Source of the DNA: an uncultured Roseibium sp.
Lineage (GTDB): Bacteria > Pseudomonadota > Alphaproteobacteria > Rhizobiales > Stappiaceae
Direction of reading: 5' to 3'
NCBI RefSeq assembly: GCF_963675985.1
Contig: NZ_OY780957.1
Span: forward strand, 1,286,001-1,350,000
DNA: 64,000 nucleotides
Shown in pieces: positions 1-8,510 of this stretch. How positions within the stretch are numbered: position 1 is the stretch's first letter; each line of letters opens with the position of its first letter. A model generated the notes under the pieces. It ran no database searches. It was not told the origin of the DNA and saw only the letters and a list, made by a program, of their open reading frames with translations. The translations under genes were made by a program, and so were the position numbers.

Positions 1-1550
1 CGCTTCAACGATTTGACATGGCCGATGAGATTGCTGGCCCCCGTAACTTGAGCGAAAATCCCGAAACTCGCCATGCCGACCCCAACGAGAGCCGCCAGCG
101 CCGCAGCTCGAATCGGCAGGGCGGGGCCGAACAGCCAGTCCTTGAGGCCAACCGCCGAAAAGTGCAGGATTACACCCATCAGCAGGCTCGCCACGAGGAT
201 CAGCACGAGTTTGCGGAATATCCGGGTATCCGGCGAAAAATGTCCCCGGCGCCAGAGCACGATGCCGAGCAGGCCGGTGTTGACCCAGCCGGCAATGGTG
301 GTCGCAAGCGCGATGCCCACATGCTTGAAGATAGGAAACAGCGCCACGGACAGCGCCACGTTCACCACCATTCCGACGGCCGCGAACCACATCGGCGTCT
401 TGGTGTCCTCACGGGCGAAATAGCCGGGCGAAAATACCTTGTTGAGCACGAAGGCCGGCAGTCCGAAGGAAAAGGCGGCGAGCGCCATGGCCGTCCCGTC
501 AACGGCAACGGCGTCGAATTTGCCGCGCTGGAACAGCACCGAGACGATTTCGTGGGGGATGACCGCAAGCGCGACGGCGGCCGGCAGGGTCAGGACGAGG
601 GAAAATTCCAGGGCGTTGTTCAGGCTGCGCTGGTACTGGTCCTCGTGTCCGCCGCGCAGTTGCCGGGTCAGGCTCGGCAAGAGCACGACACCGATGGCGA
701 TGCCGATCACTCCGAGCGGCAGCTGATACAGCCGGTCGGCATAGTAAAGCAGAGCGTTGGCGCCGTCCTGCATGGAGGCGATGATCTGGCCGACGGCCAC
801 GTTGATCTGGGTAACGCCGCCCGCCAGGACGCCAGGAATACCGAGGGCCAGCAAACGTTTGGCCGATTTCGTGTAGCGCGGCCGGAAGACGGGGATGGAA
901 AAACCCAGGCGTTTCAGATCCCAGGCGACAACGGCCAGCTGGACGATGCCGGCAACCGCAACGCCGCTGCACAGGATGATGCCGAGCAGGCGGTCATTGT
1001 CGACGCCGACCATGAGGACGGTGCCAAGCACGATTGCCATGACGATATTCAGCATCACAGGGGCGAATGCCGCCGCCGCGAAACGCTGGTAGGTGTTGAG
1101 AATGCCGCTGATGAAGGCGAGCATCGACATGAAGATCAGGTAGGGAAAGGCAATCCGCGCCATCAGCACGGTGAGGTCGAATTTCTGCACGTCGTCGACA
1201 AAACCGGGGGCGAGAACCCAGACGACCGCCGGCATGAAGATCTGGGCCAGGGCGGTCAGGATCAAGAGGCAGAACAACAGGGCTGCGGCGATCTCACCGG
1301 CCAGTTTCCGCGCTCCCGCTTCGCCTTCCTCCTCGACCGCCCGCCCGAACAGGGGCACGAAGGCGGAGTTGAAAGCGCCCTCGGCAAAAAGCCGCCGGAA
1401 CAGGTTGGGCAGGCGGAAGGCGACCACGAAGGCGTCGGCGACCGGTCCCGTGCCGACCACCGCCGCCAGCATGGTATCGCGCACGAAGCCGAGAACCCGG
1501 CTGGCCATGGTCGCGCCGCCAACGGTGGCGAAATTCTTCAACAGGCTCAT
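1..1550 (-). CDS. murJ: Lipid II flippase MurJ (partial, C-terminus beyond window)
   Basis: Inner-membrane MOP-superfamily protein that flips lipid II to the periplasm for peptidoglycan synthesis. Reading the minus strand from the ATG at 1550 gives MSLLKNFATVGGATMASR, followed by the family's N-terminal GFVRDTMLA and PNLFRRLFAEGAF segments and many hydrophobic helices. About 516 codons are visible, near the usual 510-530, so only a few C-terminal residues should be missing. It starts 34 bases after glnD on the same strand, an order common in Rhizobiales, and is probably co-transcribed with it. The family call is secure; the exact end is not visible. Confidence 0.95.
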   Translation of the reverse strand, partial: MSLLKNFATVGGATMASRVLGFVRDTMLAAVVGTGPVADAFVVAFRLPNLFRRLFAEGAFNSAFVPLFGRAVEEEGEAGARKLAGEIAAALLFCLLILTALAQIFMPAVVWVLAPGFVDDVQKFDLTVLMARIAFPYLIFMSMLAFISGILNTYQRFAAAAFAPVMLNIVMAIVLGTVLMVGVDNDRLLGIILCSGVAVAGIVQLAVVAWDLKRLGFSIPVFRPRYTKSAKRLLALGIPGVLAGGVTQINVAVGQIIASMQDGANALLYYADRLYQLPLGVIGIAIGVVLLPSLTRQLRGGHEDQYQRSLNNALEFSLVLTLPAAVALAVIPHEIVSVLFQRGKFDAVAVDGTAMALAAFSFGLPAFVLNKVFSPGYFAREDTKTPMWFAAVGMVVNVALSVALFPIFKHVGIALATTIAGWVNTGLLGIVLWRRGHFSPDTRIFRKLVLILVASLLMGVILHFSAVGLKDWLFGPALPIRAAALAALVGVGMASFGIFAQVTGASNLIGHVKSLK

Positions 1551-1584
1551 CGGACGGGGCTCCGGGACTCAGACGGGCGCGTGA

Positions 1585-4407
1585 TCACGAAGCCCGGCGC
1601 GAAATGGGGGCGGCCGGATTGGTCTCGACATCTCCGTTGACGGCGGCGATCAACCGTTCGCGAATGATTTCCTGCCTGCCGACATTGGCAATTTTCTGAC
1701 CGGTCAGGTCGGTGACGTAGAAAACGTCGACGACGCGTTCGCCGAAGGTCGAAATATGTGCGGAGCCGATGTTCAGGTTCAGGGTCGCGATGGCCCGGGT
1801 CAGGTCGTAAAGCAGGCCGGGACGGTCGAGGCCGGAAATTTCCAGCACCGTGTAGTCGTCGGACCAGGAATTGTTGACCAGCGCATCCGCTTCGACATTG
1901 AAGGCCTTCATACGGCCCTTGACCGGGTTTTTCTTGGCCACAGCCTTCGGCAACTCCGCTTCGCCCGTCAGCGATTTTACGATCAGCCCGGTGATCCGCT
2001 CGCCGCGCCGGCGTTCATCCTCGTCGCCGGGAAGTTCCCGGCTGATGAAAATGGTGTCCAGTGCAAAGCCGTCGGTGGTGGTATCGATCTGGGCATCGAC
2101 GATATTACCGCCGGTGGTGAAACAGGCGCCCGCAATGGTCTGCAACAGACGCGGATGGTCCGGCGCCAGCACGGTGATTTCCGTAACCCCTTCAAACGAA
2201 TGCGGTCGGACGTCGAAAGCGAGCGGATCTCCGGCCTTGTCGGCCTGTCGGATCAGTTCCGCATGGTGCAACCGGCGTTCGGGCGCACACCGCAGCCAAT
2301 AGGCGGCATAATGCCGGTCCGCATAGGTTTTGCGCGCCTTTTCGGGCCAGTGGTCAAGCTGCCCGAACAGCTCCTGCTTGGCCTGTTCGACCGCCTGATG
2401 ATGTGAGATCTTGCTGTGGCCGCCGCTGAGGAGCGGTTCGCACTGGTAGTAGAGCGTCCTGAGCAGCTGGCCCTTCCAGCCGTTGAATACGCCGGGACCG
2501 ACTGCGCGAATGTCCGCAACAGTCAGGATCAGCAAGAGCTTCAGCCGTTCCATCGACTGCACCAGCTTGGCAAAGTCGTTGATGGTCTTGGGATCGGAAA
2601 GATCGCGGGACTGGGCGATCGTGCTCATGTCCAGATGATGTTCGATCAGCCAGGCGACGGTCTCCGTTTCCGCGCCGTTCAAGCCGAAACGCGGGCACAG
2701 TTTGCGTGCGATCCGGGCGCCTGCGATCGAATGGTCTTCCGGCCGTCCCTTGGCGATGTCGTGCAGGAACATGGCCACATAGAGCAGTTTCCGGCTCTGC
2801 AGCGTCCGGATCAGATCCGTTGCGAGCGGATGGTCCTCGCCCGAATCGCCGCGCTCGATCTGGGCGAGAATGCCGATGGAGCGGATCAGGTGCTCGTCCA
2901 CCGTATAGTGGTGATACATGTTGAACTGCATCATGGCGACGACCTTGCCGAAATCGGGCACGAATCGTCCCAGCACGCCGGTTTCGTTCATCTTGCGCAG
3001 GATCTTTTCCGGCGAATTGCGCGAGGTCAGCACCGACAGGAACAGCCTGTTGGCTTCCGGATCGTTGCGCAAGGTGCTGTCGACAAGCTTGAGCGACCGG
3101 CGGATCAGCTTGGTCAGCTCCGGATGCAGGTAATAGCCGTGCTTGTCGGCAAGCTGGAAAATCCGGATCAGGTTGGTCGGATCGTCGACGAAGACCTTGT
3201 CGGAAACCGCATTCAACCGGTTGTTCTCGATTACGAAGCTGTTCGTCCCCTCCACCGGGCGGGGTGCGTCGCTCGGCCGGCCCGTGCGCAGCCGCCGCAT
3301 CAGTCCGCTGAAGCCCTTCCCTTCCGGTTCCTTCACGTGCTGGTTTTCCAGCGCCGCACACAGGATGCGGGTGAGGTCGCCCACGTCCTTGGCCACCAGG
3401 AAGTAGTGCTTCATGAAGCGCTCGACATCCTTCATGCCCGGATGCTGGGTGTAGCCGAGCCGGATGGCGATTTCCCGCTGCACGTCGAACGAAAGTCGCT
3501 CCTCTGCGCGGCCCGTCATGAAATGCAGGTGGCAGCGCACCGCCCACAGGAAGTCTTCCGATTTGACGAACCGGCGGTATTCGCCGCGCGAAAGCACGCC
3601 CTTTTTCACCAGGTCGGACTGCTTGCGAACCCGGTAATGGTACTTTGCGATCCAGAACAGGGTGTTGAGATCGCGCAGGCCCCCCTTGCCTTCCTTGATG
3701 TTCGGTTCGACAAGGTAGCGTGAGGTTCCCTGGCGCCGGTGGCGCTCGTCGCGTTCCTCGAGCTTGGCCTCGATGAACTCCGAACTCGTTCCCTTGACGA
3801 CCTCTTCGTCGAAGCGGGAAACGAGATCGTCGAACAGCGGCTCGTCGCCCCAGATGTAGCGCGCTTCCAGAATGGCGGTGCGGATGGTCATGTCCGTCTT
3901 CGACAGGCGGATGCACTCGTCGATATTGCGCGTCGCGTGACCGACCTTCAGCCCGAGGTCCCACAGCATGTAGAGGATATATTCCACGACCTGCTCGCCC
4001 CACGGGGTCTGCTTGTAGGGAAGGACGAACAGCAGGTCGACGTCCGACCCCGGCGCCAGCGTTCCCCGTCCATAACCGCCGACGGCGATAACCGCCATGC
4101 GTTCGGCGGTCGACGGGTTCTTGATCCGGTAGACGTGATAAAGCGCGAAATCGTAGATGACCCGGATCAACTCGTCCTGAAGGAAGGACAGGCGCTGGGC
4201 GCATATCAGGCCGCCACCGTCTTCGTTGAGCCGCTTCTCTGCGACGGCCCGGCCGGCTTTCATGGCCTCTTTCAATTCGCCGAGAACGGCCGAGCGGATT
4301 TTCAGATCCGAACCGTCGCCGTCGTTGGCCTTGGTGAGGTCCGTGAGCTTCTGGCGCAGCGCAGCGGAATCGATCAGGCCGGCGAGGTCGTCTTTGGTCA
4401 GGGTCAT
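1585..4407 (-). CDS. glnD: Bifunctional PII uridylyltransferase/uridylyl-removing enzyme GlnD
   Basis: Cytoplasmic nitrogen sensor that uridylylates PII proteins when glutamine is low and deuridylylates them when it is high. The 940-aa product has the nucleotidyltransferase motif GGYGRG...GSDVD near residues 110-124, an HD hydrolase domain (HHYTVDEH near 496, HDIAKG near 549) and two C-terminal ACT domains starting near 742 (EITVLAPDHPRLL) and 850 (VLEISGLDRPGLL). Length and domain order are normal, and both catalytic domains keep their key residues. murJ follows on the same strand. Family knowledge supports the role; nothing here looks degenerate. Confidence 0.97.
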   Translation of the reverse strand: MTLTKDDLAGLIDSAALRQKLTDLTKANDGDGSDLKIRSAVLGELKEAMKAGRAVAEKRLNEDGGGLICAQRLSFLQDELIRVIYDFALYHVYRIKNPSTAERMAVIAVGGYGRGTLAPGSDVDLLFVLPYKQTPWGEQVVEYILYMLWDLGLKVGHATRNIDECIRLSKTDMTIRTAILEARYIWGDEPLFDDLVSRFDEEVVKGTSSEFIEAKLEERDERHRRQGTSRYLVEPNIKEGKGGLRDLNTLFWIAKYHYRVRKQSDLVKKGVLSRGEYRRFVKSEDFLWAVRCHLHFMTGRAEERLSFDVQREIAIRLGYTQHPGMKDVERFMKHYFLVAKDVGDLTRILCAALENQHVKEPEGKGFSGLMRRLRTGRPSDAPRPVEGTNSFVIENNRLNAVSDKVFVDDPTNLIRIFQLADKHGYYLHPELTKLIRRSLKLVDSTLRNDPEANRLFLSVLTSRNSPEKILRKMNETGVLGRFVPDFGKVVAMMQFNMYHHYTVDEHLIRSIGILAQIERGDSGEDHPLATDLIRTLQSRKLLYVAMFLHDIAKGRPEDHSIAGARIARKLCPRFGLNGAETETVAWLIEHHLDMSTIAQSRDLSDPKTINDFAKLVQSMERLKLLLILTVADIRAVGPGVFNGWKGQLLRTLYYQCEPLLSGGHSKISHHQAVEQAKQELFGQLDHWPEKARKTYADRHYAAYWLRCAPERRLHHAELIRQADKAGDPLAFDVRPHSFEGVTEITVLAPDHPRLLQTIAGACFTTGGNIVDAQIDTTTDGFALDTIFISRELPGDEDERRRGERITGLIVKSLTGEAELPKAVAKKNPVKGRMKAFNVEADALVNNSWSDDYTVLEISGLDRPGLLYDLTRAIATLNLNIGSAHISTFGERVVDVFYVTDLTGQKIANVGRQEIIRERLIAAVNGDVETNPAAPISRRAS

Positions 4408-4544
4408 CGTTGTCGTGGGTCCGTACCCGTTCTTGGTTTCGTCGGCGGGAGCCGCCGGAGGCGCACTCTTTCCGATACCTTATAGCGCAGTGGCGGATAA
4501 CGCCCTGTAAAGACCGGAGGCCATTCGCACAACAGCCATGCAGG

Positions 4545-4925
4545 TTAAATCCCGTCTTTTGCGGCCACGACGCGCAGCTGGTGCAGGAGATGAGCGAGCG
4601 ACTCCGGCGACAGGCCGCCGATCTTGGCGGCAAGCTGGTTGGACAGTTCGGTCGCCTGCGGGTCCATCCCGGCGGTGTCGATCGTCACCTTCGGATCGGA
4701 AAGCTCCGCGAGGCGCTGGATTTCCTCCGCCTCGTCCCAGATGACATTGAAATAGGTAATGATCCGCTGGACCAGAAACCAGGTCGGCTTGCCGCGTTTG
4801 CCGTGCTCGAGGGCCGACAGATAGGCGCTGGAGACTGACAGGGCCGCGGCCATTTCCTTCAGGGAAACGCCGCGTTTGGTACGCAATTCGCGAATCTTTG
4901 CGCCGAGAGGTGTCACGGATCTCAC
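4545..4925 (-). CDS. XRE-family helix-turn-helix regulator
   Basis: A 126-aa DNA-binding protein. Residues about 8-60 form a Cro/C1-type HTH (GAKIRELRTKRGVSLKEMA then SSAYLSALEHGKRGKP). The C-terminal half, with a WDEAEEIQRLAELS helix, is probably for oligomerisation. Its ATG overlaps the stop of the upstream Smr gene by four bases, so it is the last gene of the Tim44-mltA-smr set and likely translationally coupled. This HTH type is often found at this spot in Rhizobiales. Its target is unknown; autoregulation or a cell-envelope role would be guesses. Confidence 0.85.
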   Translation of the reverse strand: MRSVTPLGAKIRELRTKRGVSLKEMAAALSVSSAYLSALEHGKRGKPTWFLVQRIITYFNVIWDEAEEIQRLAELSDPKVTIDTAGMDPQATELSNQLAAKIGGLSPESLAHLLHQLRVVAAKDGI

Positions 4926-5488
4926 CTTTTCCTGCGAATTCGGACATAAAGCGCACCGGAGCCGCCATGGCTCGCGTGGGCTTCTTCATAACCGACGACC
5001 ACCGACCGCATGTCTGGCATGGCAAGCCATTGTGGCACAACCCGTCTGAGAACACCGCGTTCGTCCATGAAGCCGTCCCCACCCTTGCCGGTGATCACCA
5101 GGACCACCTTGTGGCCTTTCGCCTGTGCCGATTGGAGGAAGTGGCGCAAACGGCCGTGGGCCTGATGCTGAGTCAGTCCATGCAGGTCGATCCGGCCGTC
5201 GATCGGCTTCACACCGCGCACGAGTTTTTTACGGAACCGGTGTTCCAGGGTGTGCAGCGGTGGCGGCGGGGCGGGTTTCGGCTGCGCCGGCGGGGTGCGG
5301 ATTGCCGTTGCCGTTTTTGCCGGACGCTCCTGTTTTTCCACCTCGGGCGGAGAAAGGCCGGGATCGTCCAGGTCGGGCATGACCTGTCGTTCGGGATGCA
5401 ACGGGGTGAGGGTCTTGGTCACCTTGGCCCAGATTTCCCGGTCCTCCGGGGAAAGCTGCCCCTTTTTCCGACGTTTCTCGGACGTCAT
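4922..5488 (-). CDS. Smr/MutS2-domain protein (putative endonuclease)
   Basis: The 188-aa protein has a charged, Pro-rich N-terminal half and a C-terminal Smr domain: RIDLHGLTQHQAHGRLRHFL, then VVLVITGKGG. Smr domains have DNA- or RNA-nicking activity in characterised members, using residues of the DxHG and GxGxH-like loops. Here the DLHG motif is intact. It overlaps the upstream mltA stop and the downstream XRE start by four bases each (ATGA), which implies coupled translation. The substrate is not known. Confidence 0.88.
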   Translation of the reverse strand: MTSEKRRKKGQLSPEDREIWAKVTKTLTPLHPERQVMPDLDDPGLSPPEVEKQERPAKTATAIRTPPAQPKPAPPPPLHTLEHRFRKKLVRGVKPIDGRIDLHGLTQHQAHGRLRHFLQSAQAKGHKVVLVITGKGGDGFMDERGVLRRVVPQWLAMPDMRSVVVGYEEAHASHGGSGALYVRIRRKR

Positions 5489-6687
5489 CGGGCCTTGCTC
5501 CCGGGCAGGAGCAGGATCATGCGCGCCTGATGACGGATCTCTCCGGCGATCTTTCCGGCTTGGTCGCCCGAACCGGTGAAGATATCGCCGCGGGCCGGCC
5601 CTTTGATGGCCGATCCCGTGTCATCGGCGATCATCAGCCGGCCGAATTGCGCTTCCGGTCGTTCCGGATCGGAAAGTCCGGCGGAGACGAAAACCGGCAT
5701 TCCGTAAGGGATATGGCGCGGATCTACGGCAAGGCTGCGTCCGGCGACCAGCGGCAGCTCGGCTGCGCCAATCGGCCCGTCCTCCGGATTTTCAAGCGTC
5801 ACTTCCCGGAAGAAGATGAAGGACCGGTTTTCCTTGAACAGCGTATCTCGCTGGTCCGGATGCGCTTCCAGCCAGTTCCTCAGGCCGGACATGGTGAGCT
5901 CTTCCGGGGTCCCCTCGCCGCGTTCCACCAGAACGCGGGCGATGGACGTATAGGGATAGCCCGCCTTGCCCGCGTACCCGACCCGCATCACCGATCCGTC
6001 AGTCAGGCGCAGCCGCGCCGAGCCCTGAACGTGAACGAAATAGGCGTCGATCGGATTGGCCAGCCAGACCAGTTCCAGATGCTCATCGTCGAGCGCGCCA
6101 TCCATGATCGCGCCCCGGTCGGGCAGCGGGACCAAACCTTTGTCCGTCCGCCGTCCGTGACTCAGGCCTTCCGGCCAGTCTTCCGGACGATTGTCGTCGG
6201 TAATGGCCTCAAGTCCCGTTGGCGCTGTCAGCAGGGGAACGGGATATTTCGGCGTCCGAACGCGCGAGGCCGGCAATTCCGGTTCGAAATAACCGGTCAC
6301 GAAGCCACTTTTGTCGATTCGGAAGGGGGTGAACCAAGTCTCGAAAAACGACCGGGCCGCTTGCTGATCGGACACCGGTACCTTCGATGCCTCATAGCAG
6401 AGATCTGCCGCTTCTTTTTCCGTAAGCCCGAAGGGCTCTGCCTTTAAAAACGGGAAGGGCGGCGCGCAGAAACGCAAAAACGCCGCGATTGCTTTCCCCT
6501 GATCGTCCTCCTGCCAGCCGGAAATGGCGGCAAAGGAAATCTCGGTCATGGTCGGCAGGGAAGCGTGGTCAGGGGACATGGCGGCGGCTCTACCCGTCAA
6601 CGAGCCTGGAACGACCGGTTCGCACAGCGCAAGAAGCAGGCCGAGCGCGGCCAATCCGGCCTTCCGTCCGCGACGGCAGCCTGCCAT
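5485..6687 (-). CDS. mltA: Membrane-bound lytic murein transglycosylase A (MltA)
   Basis: Cleaves peptidoglycan glycan strands to 1,6-anhydro products in the periplasm. An upstream in-frame extension exists, but the ATG at 6687 is chosen because it gives a positively charged, hydrophobic secretion signal (MAGCRRGRKAGLAALGLLLA) and leaves a four-base gap after the Tim44 gene. The MltA domain includes FVTGYFEPELPASR and the C-terminal 3D barrel segment DDTGSAIKGPARGDIF, which carries the catalytic aspartate region. At 400 aa it is typical. No convincing lipobox is seen, so it may be soluble or signal-anchored rather than a lipoprotein. Confidence 0.93.
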   Translation of the reverse strand: MAGCRRGRKAGLAALGLLLALCEPVVPGSLTGRAAAMSPDHASLPTMTEISFAAISGWQEDDQGKAIAAFLRFCAPPFPFLKAEPFGLTEKEAADLCYEASKVPVSDQQAARSFFETWFTPFRIDKSGFVTGYFEPELPASRVRTPKYPVPLLTAPTGLEAITDDNRPEDWPEGLSHGRRTDKGLVPLPDRGAIMDGALDDEHLELVWLANPIDAYFVHVQGSARLRLTDGSVMRVGYAGKAGYPYTSIARVLVERGEGTPEELTMSGLRNWLEAHPDQRDTLFKENRSFIFFREVTLENPEDGPIGAAELPLVAGRSLAVDPRHIPYGMPVFVSAGLSDPERPEAQFGRLMIADDTGSAIKGPARGDIFTGSGDQAGKIAGEIRHQARMILLLPGSKAR

Positions 6688-6691
6688 GTCC

Positions 6692-7420
6692 TCACTCGGC
6701 GGATTCGGTTGCCACCAGCTTCCAGTTCGGATCCCGGGTTGTCGTGTCCCGGGCGAAGGTCCAGATATCGACCACCTCGGTGACCTTGTTCGGGTCGCCG
6801 TCGATGATTTCTCCGGACTTGTCACGGGTCGCGGAAATCAGCTGGCTCTGCACCTTGACGGTCACCTGGGCCATGTTGCCTTTCAGCGCGGCCTCGACGA
6901 TTTCGGCGCGATCGATGCCGACGAACGTGGATTCGATGGTTTCGCCACGTTTCTCGCGTTCATCGATGGCCGAAACGAAGCCTTCGTAAACATCCTTCGA
7001 CAGCAGCGACTTCAGAGCTTTCCGGTCGCCGTCCGCAAAGGCCATGACGATCATCTCGTAGGCGCTGCGGGCACCTTCCAGGAAAGGTTCCGGCTCGAAG
7101 GTCCGGTCGACGGACAGGATCTTGCGCAACGCATCGTTCAGCGCCGTCCCGGCCGGGGCGACCTTTTCGATCACCACGTCTTCGCTGGGCCGTTCGTTGA
7201 CTTCCACCGGAGCGGCATCCGTCGGGCCCGGCATCGGGATGACGTTGTCGCCCTGGGTCTGGCCAGTCTGCGGCCGGTCCTGGCGTTCCGTCTTGGAATA
7301 GGGATCGAACGGCGGCCGTTCCTTGCCGGTGCGTTTGCCCAGAACCGAGCGCAGCCGGAAAATGATGAACACAGCCAGTGCGAGGAAGATAAGATTATAA
7401 ACGTCGAAGATTTCGTTCAT
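6692..7420 (-). CDS. Tim44-like domain membrane protein (TimA-type)
   Basis: The 242-aa protein starts with one transmembrane helix (VYNLIFLALAVFIIFRLRSVLG, residues about 7-28). A Pro-rich linker follows, then a Tim44-like C-terminal domain from about residue 95 (SVDRTFEPEPFLEGARSAYE through VTEVVDIWTFARDT). Mitochondrial Tim44 anchors the import motor; the alphaproteobacterial relatives are inner-membrane proteins of uncertain role. It is the first gene of a four-gene minus-strand set with mltA, smr and the XRE gene, so an envelope function is a reasonable inference. Confidence 0.9.
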   Translation of the reverse strand: MNEIFDVYNLIFLALAVFIIFRLRSVLGKRTGKERPPFDPYSKTERQDRPQTGQTQGDNVIPMPGPTDAAPVEVNERPSEDVVIEKVAPAGTALNDALRKILSVDRTFEPEPFLEGARSAYEMIVMAFADGDRKALKSLLSKDVYEGFVSAIDEREKRGETIESTFVGIDRAEIVEAALKGNMAQVTVKVQSQLISATRDKSGEIIDGDPNKVTEVVDIWTFARDTTTRDPNWKLVATESAE

Positions 7421-7959
7421 TTGCTGCTACCGGCTTCATCCTTGGAGCCGACCCCGCTGCGAACCGCCCTTTCAGCGCCCTGTGCCCGGTCAACTCCCAT
7501 CTCATATATATGTAGGGGGTCCTTGAACCAGCATCCAGTGCAGAGAGCAAGAAGGTTTTTACCCAAAACGCCGGTCAATTCGTCATGACCGCTCGCAATC
7601 CCTATCCCAGATGCTTACCTTAAGCTAGGCCATCCCCTTATTAAACGGGCTGAAATGGCGCAGCGAACGGGATGGAGCAGCACGAAAAAGCGCGAAAAGC
7701 GGGCTTTCTGCCTGTATGAGCGGTGTGATGCGGCAGATCGAAGCTCTTTTTGCGTTGCATCTGGATAGGGTGAATTTGATCGGCTACATCGTTGCGAAAC
7801 TTTGCCACTCGTCTGAGGGCGGAGCGCCAGTACCGAATGGTTTCCTGCAGTTTCGCGCCTTGTATCCGAACCAATTCATCCCTACCATTTCGGCCTGTTT
7901 AATGAGGGGATGGCCCAAGGTCCGCACCCTGGAGTACCTGCAAAAAAGATGGGGTTTCC
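7421..7959. other. 539-base divergent intergenic region (Tim44 gene / fxsA)
   Basis: No convincing gene lies here. The 77-codon minus-strand frame inside has no homology I recognise and no good ribosome site. The stretch is less GC-rich than its surroundings, with an AT-rich CATATATATGT near 7504-7514 that may be part of the Tim44 promoter. Its main content is the 31-bp inverted repeat at 7628-7658 and 7885-7915, listed separately. A smaller inverted pair, CGGTCA / TGACCG, brackets eight bases near 7575-7594. Confidence 0.6.
7628..7915. repeat. 288-bp segment bounded by 31-bp imperfect inverted repeats
   Basis: The left arm (7628-7658, starting GGCCATCCCCTTATTAAAC) and right arm (7885-7915, ending GTTTAATGAGGGGATGGCC) are reverse complements at 28 of 31 positions. 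All three differences are transitions that would be G:U wobble pairs in an RNA read from the plus strand and A:C mismatches in one from the minus strand. The enclosed 226 bases hold further partial stems, for example CTGCC/GGCAG at about 7706-7736 and GGCG/CGCC near 7820. I see no target-site duplication and no transposase. It may be a MITE-like element or a structured leader or ncRNA ending 44 bases before fxsA. Confidence 0.8.
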
Positions 7960-8463
7960 GTGATACTCTACATCCTGGCGGCGATCATTCTGCTGCCTCT
8001 GATCGAAATCTCGGTGTTCATTTGGGTCGGCGGTGCCATCGGCGTCCTGCCGACGGTCCTTTTGACCATCCTGACCGCCGTCGCCGGAACCCTGATGCTG
8101 CGCCAGCAGGGCCTGTCGCTCGTCATGCGCATGCAGTCGGAACTCGACGCCGGCCGCGTGCCGGGCAAGGACATGATGCACGGCGCGATGATCGTCATCG
8201 CGAGCCTCCTGTTGCTGATCCCGGGCTTTGTGACCGACGCCATTGGCCTGTTGCTGTTCATCCCGCCGGTCCGCGACATGCTGGCCCGGTTCATCATTTC
8301 CCGGTCCGACGTGGTCGTCGTCCAGGGCGGCTCCCACTATCGCCGGGAGGAAGGCGTGGTCGATCTGGACGAGGAGGACTGGTCCAGAACCGACGGAGAG
8401 ACTTCCGCCAAGGGTCCGACAAACCGCATCAGCCCCTGGTCTCCCGAGGACGGGCGGTCCTGA
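7960..8463 (+). CDS. fxsA: FxsA family membrane protein
   Basis: A 167-aa inner-membrane protein. Its first 120 residues are the FxsA domain: a hydrophobic helix (ILYILAAIILLPLIEISVFI), the EISVFIWVG segment, and further helices around MIVIASLLLLIPGFVTDAIG. E. coli FxsA relieves F-plasmid exclusion of phage T7; the native role is unknown. The start must be GTG at 7960, because the nearby ATG at 7949 runs into a stop after four codons. The polar, acidic C-terminal tail is typical of alphaproteobacterial members. It lies directly downstream of the inverted-repeat element and 47 bases before polA. Confidence 0.92.
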   Translation: MILYILAAIILLPLIEISVFIWVGGAIGVLPTVLLTILTAVAGTLMLRQQGLSLVMRMQSELDAGRVPGKDMMHGAMIVIASLLLLIPGFVTDAIGLLLFIPPVRDMLARFIISRSDVVVVQGGSHYRREEGVVDLDEEDWSRTDGETSAKGPTNRISPWSPEDGRS

Positions 8464-8510
8464 CGCCACAAAAGTGACGGCGGGCCACGCCCCCTGAGGA
8501 AAGTGCGGAT

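Noticed and set aside
18..1640. A 540-codon plus-strand open frame across murJ
   Set aside because: It is antisense to a clearly recognisable MurJ. Its translation is rich in His, Asp, Gln, Gly and Arg with no domain, typical of a high-GC shadow frame.
7641..7874. A 77-codon minus-strand frame inside the inverted-repeat element
   Set aside because: No homology recognised, no ribosome site, and it lies entirely within the repeat-bounded segment. Not supported as a gene.
7628..7915. tmRNA or RNase P RNA in the structured segment before fxsA
   Set aside because: No T-loop TTCGANTC-like tRNA domain, no tag-peptide frame, and no RNase P conserved core.
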